From the NCBI GenBank assembly GCA_947036575.1, contig CAMQSH010000101.1:1-7050 (forward strand): a DNA stretch of 7,050 nucleotides. The letters are read 5' to 3'. Of this stretch, positions 6,961-7,050 are shown in pieces (position 1 is the stretch's first letter; the number at the start of each line of letters is the position of its first letter). The notes beneath the pieces were generated by a model. It did no database searches. It was not told the DNA's origin and saw only the letters and a program-made list of their open reading frames with translations. The DNA comes from an uncultured Brevinema sp. GTDB lineage: Bacteria; Spirochaetota; Brevinematia; Brevinematales; Brevinemataceae. The position numbers were made by a program, and so were the translations under genes.

Positions 6961-7050
6961 TTAAATATTGTTTAGTTGTTGAGGGAGTGAATCTTTGGTG
7001 ATAATATCTGTGGTAGAGAGAACAACGGCTGTTTCTATAGCGTTTTGTAG
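6961..7050 (-). CDS. Sigma-54-dependent activator (NtrC type), C-terminal end only; partial
   Basis: The last 29 codons of a minus-strand gene that continues beyond the right edge; its TAA is the complement of 6961-6963. The peptide reads LQNAIETAVVLSTTDIIT, then KDSLPQQLNNI. This closely follows the end of the AAA+ domain of bacterial enhancer-binding proteins, where the consensus is roughly ELENVIERAVVLS, a short acidic stretch, then ITxEDLP. These proteins hydrolyse ATP to open promoters held by sigma-54 RNA polymerase. The gene stops right after the LP motif, where relatives normally add a linker and a Fis-type helix-turn-helix, and a terminator begins 12 bases on. It therefore appears to lack the C-terminal DNA-binding domain. 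Only 29 residues are visible, so the family call is moderate and the N-terminal architecture is unknown. Confidence 0.65.
   Translation of the reverse strand, partial: LQNAIETAVVLSTTDIITKDSLPQQLNNI

Overview
The window is an AT-rich, tightly packed stretch of bacterial DNA from an organism I cannot name. It holds six co-directional plus-strand genes (31-6857) and the 3' end of a convergent minus-strand gene (6961-7050). The GC content looks low throughout (roughly 30 % by eye), and all genes start with ATG. A lipid-A-disaccharide-synthase-like protein, a Wzy/WaaL-type membrane protein and an apparent sigma-54 activator tail suggest a diderm (Gram-negative type) bacterium. That is an inference; the sequence does not fix a phylum. 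I see no mobile elements, tRNA, rRNA or CRISPR, and no clear change in base composition.

Layout: 31-1284 is a soluble nucleotide-sugar 4,6-dehydratase of the PglF/WbpM/CapD group. 1293-2480 is a DegT/DnrJ/EryC1/StrS aminotransferase. 2477-3556 is a GT4 glycosyltransferase. 3571-4992 is a polytopic O-antigen polymerase/ligase-like protein. 5031-6212 is a lipid-A-disaccharide-synthase-related protein. 6225-6857 is a small P-loop NTPase/kinase of the NadR-like AAA_28 type. The gaps are 8, -4, 14, 38 and 12 bases, with no terminator between genes, so they read as one transcript whose beginning lies at or before the left edge. A strong stem-loop at 6911-6948 closes it and can also terminate the minus-strand gene.

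Working model: the dehydratase and aminotransferase convert a UDP-HexNAc, probably UDP-GlcNAc, into a UDP-4-amino-4,6-dideoxy sugar. The GT4 enzyme adds a sugar to a growing glycan. The membrane protein polymerises or transfers the finished glycan outside the cytoplasmic membrane. The LpxB-like protein may act as a further glycosyltransferase. The role of the P-loop protein is unknown. No initiating phosphoglycosyltransferase, flippase or sugar acetyltransferase is present, so the locus is only part of a surface-glycan cluster.

I do not see a clearly new biological system. The points most worth a second look are: the minus-strand gene, which ends like a sigma-54 activator but has no room for a C-terminal DNA-binding domain; the dehydratase, which lacks the membrane part and has Leu at the SDR tyrosine position; and the LpxB-like plus P-loop pair at the end of a glycan operon.
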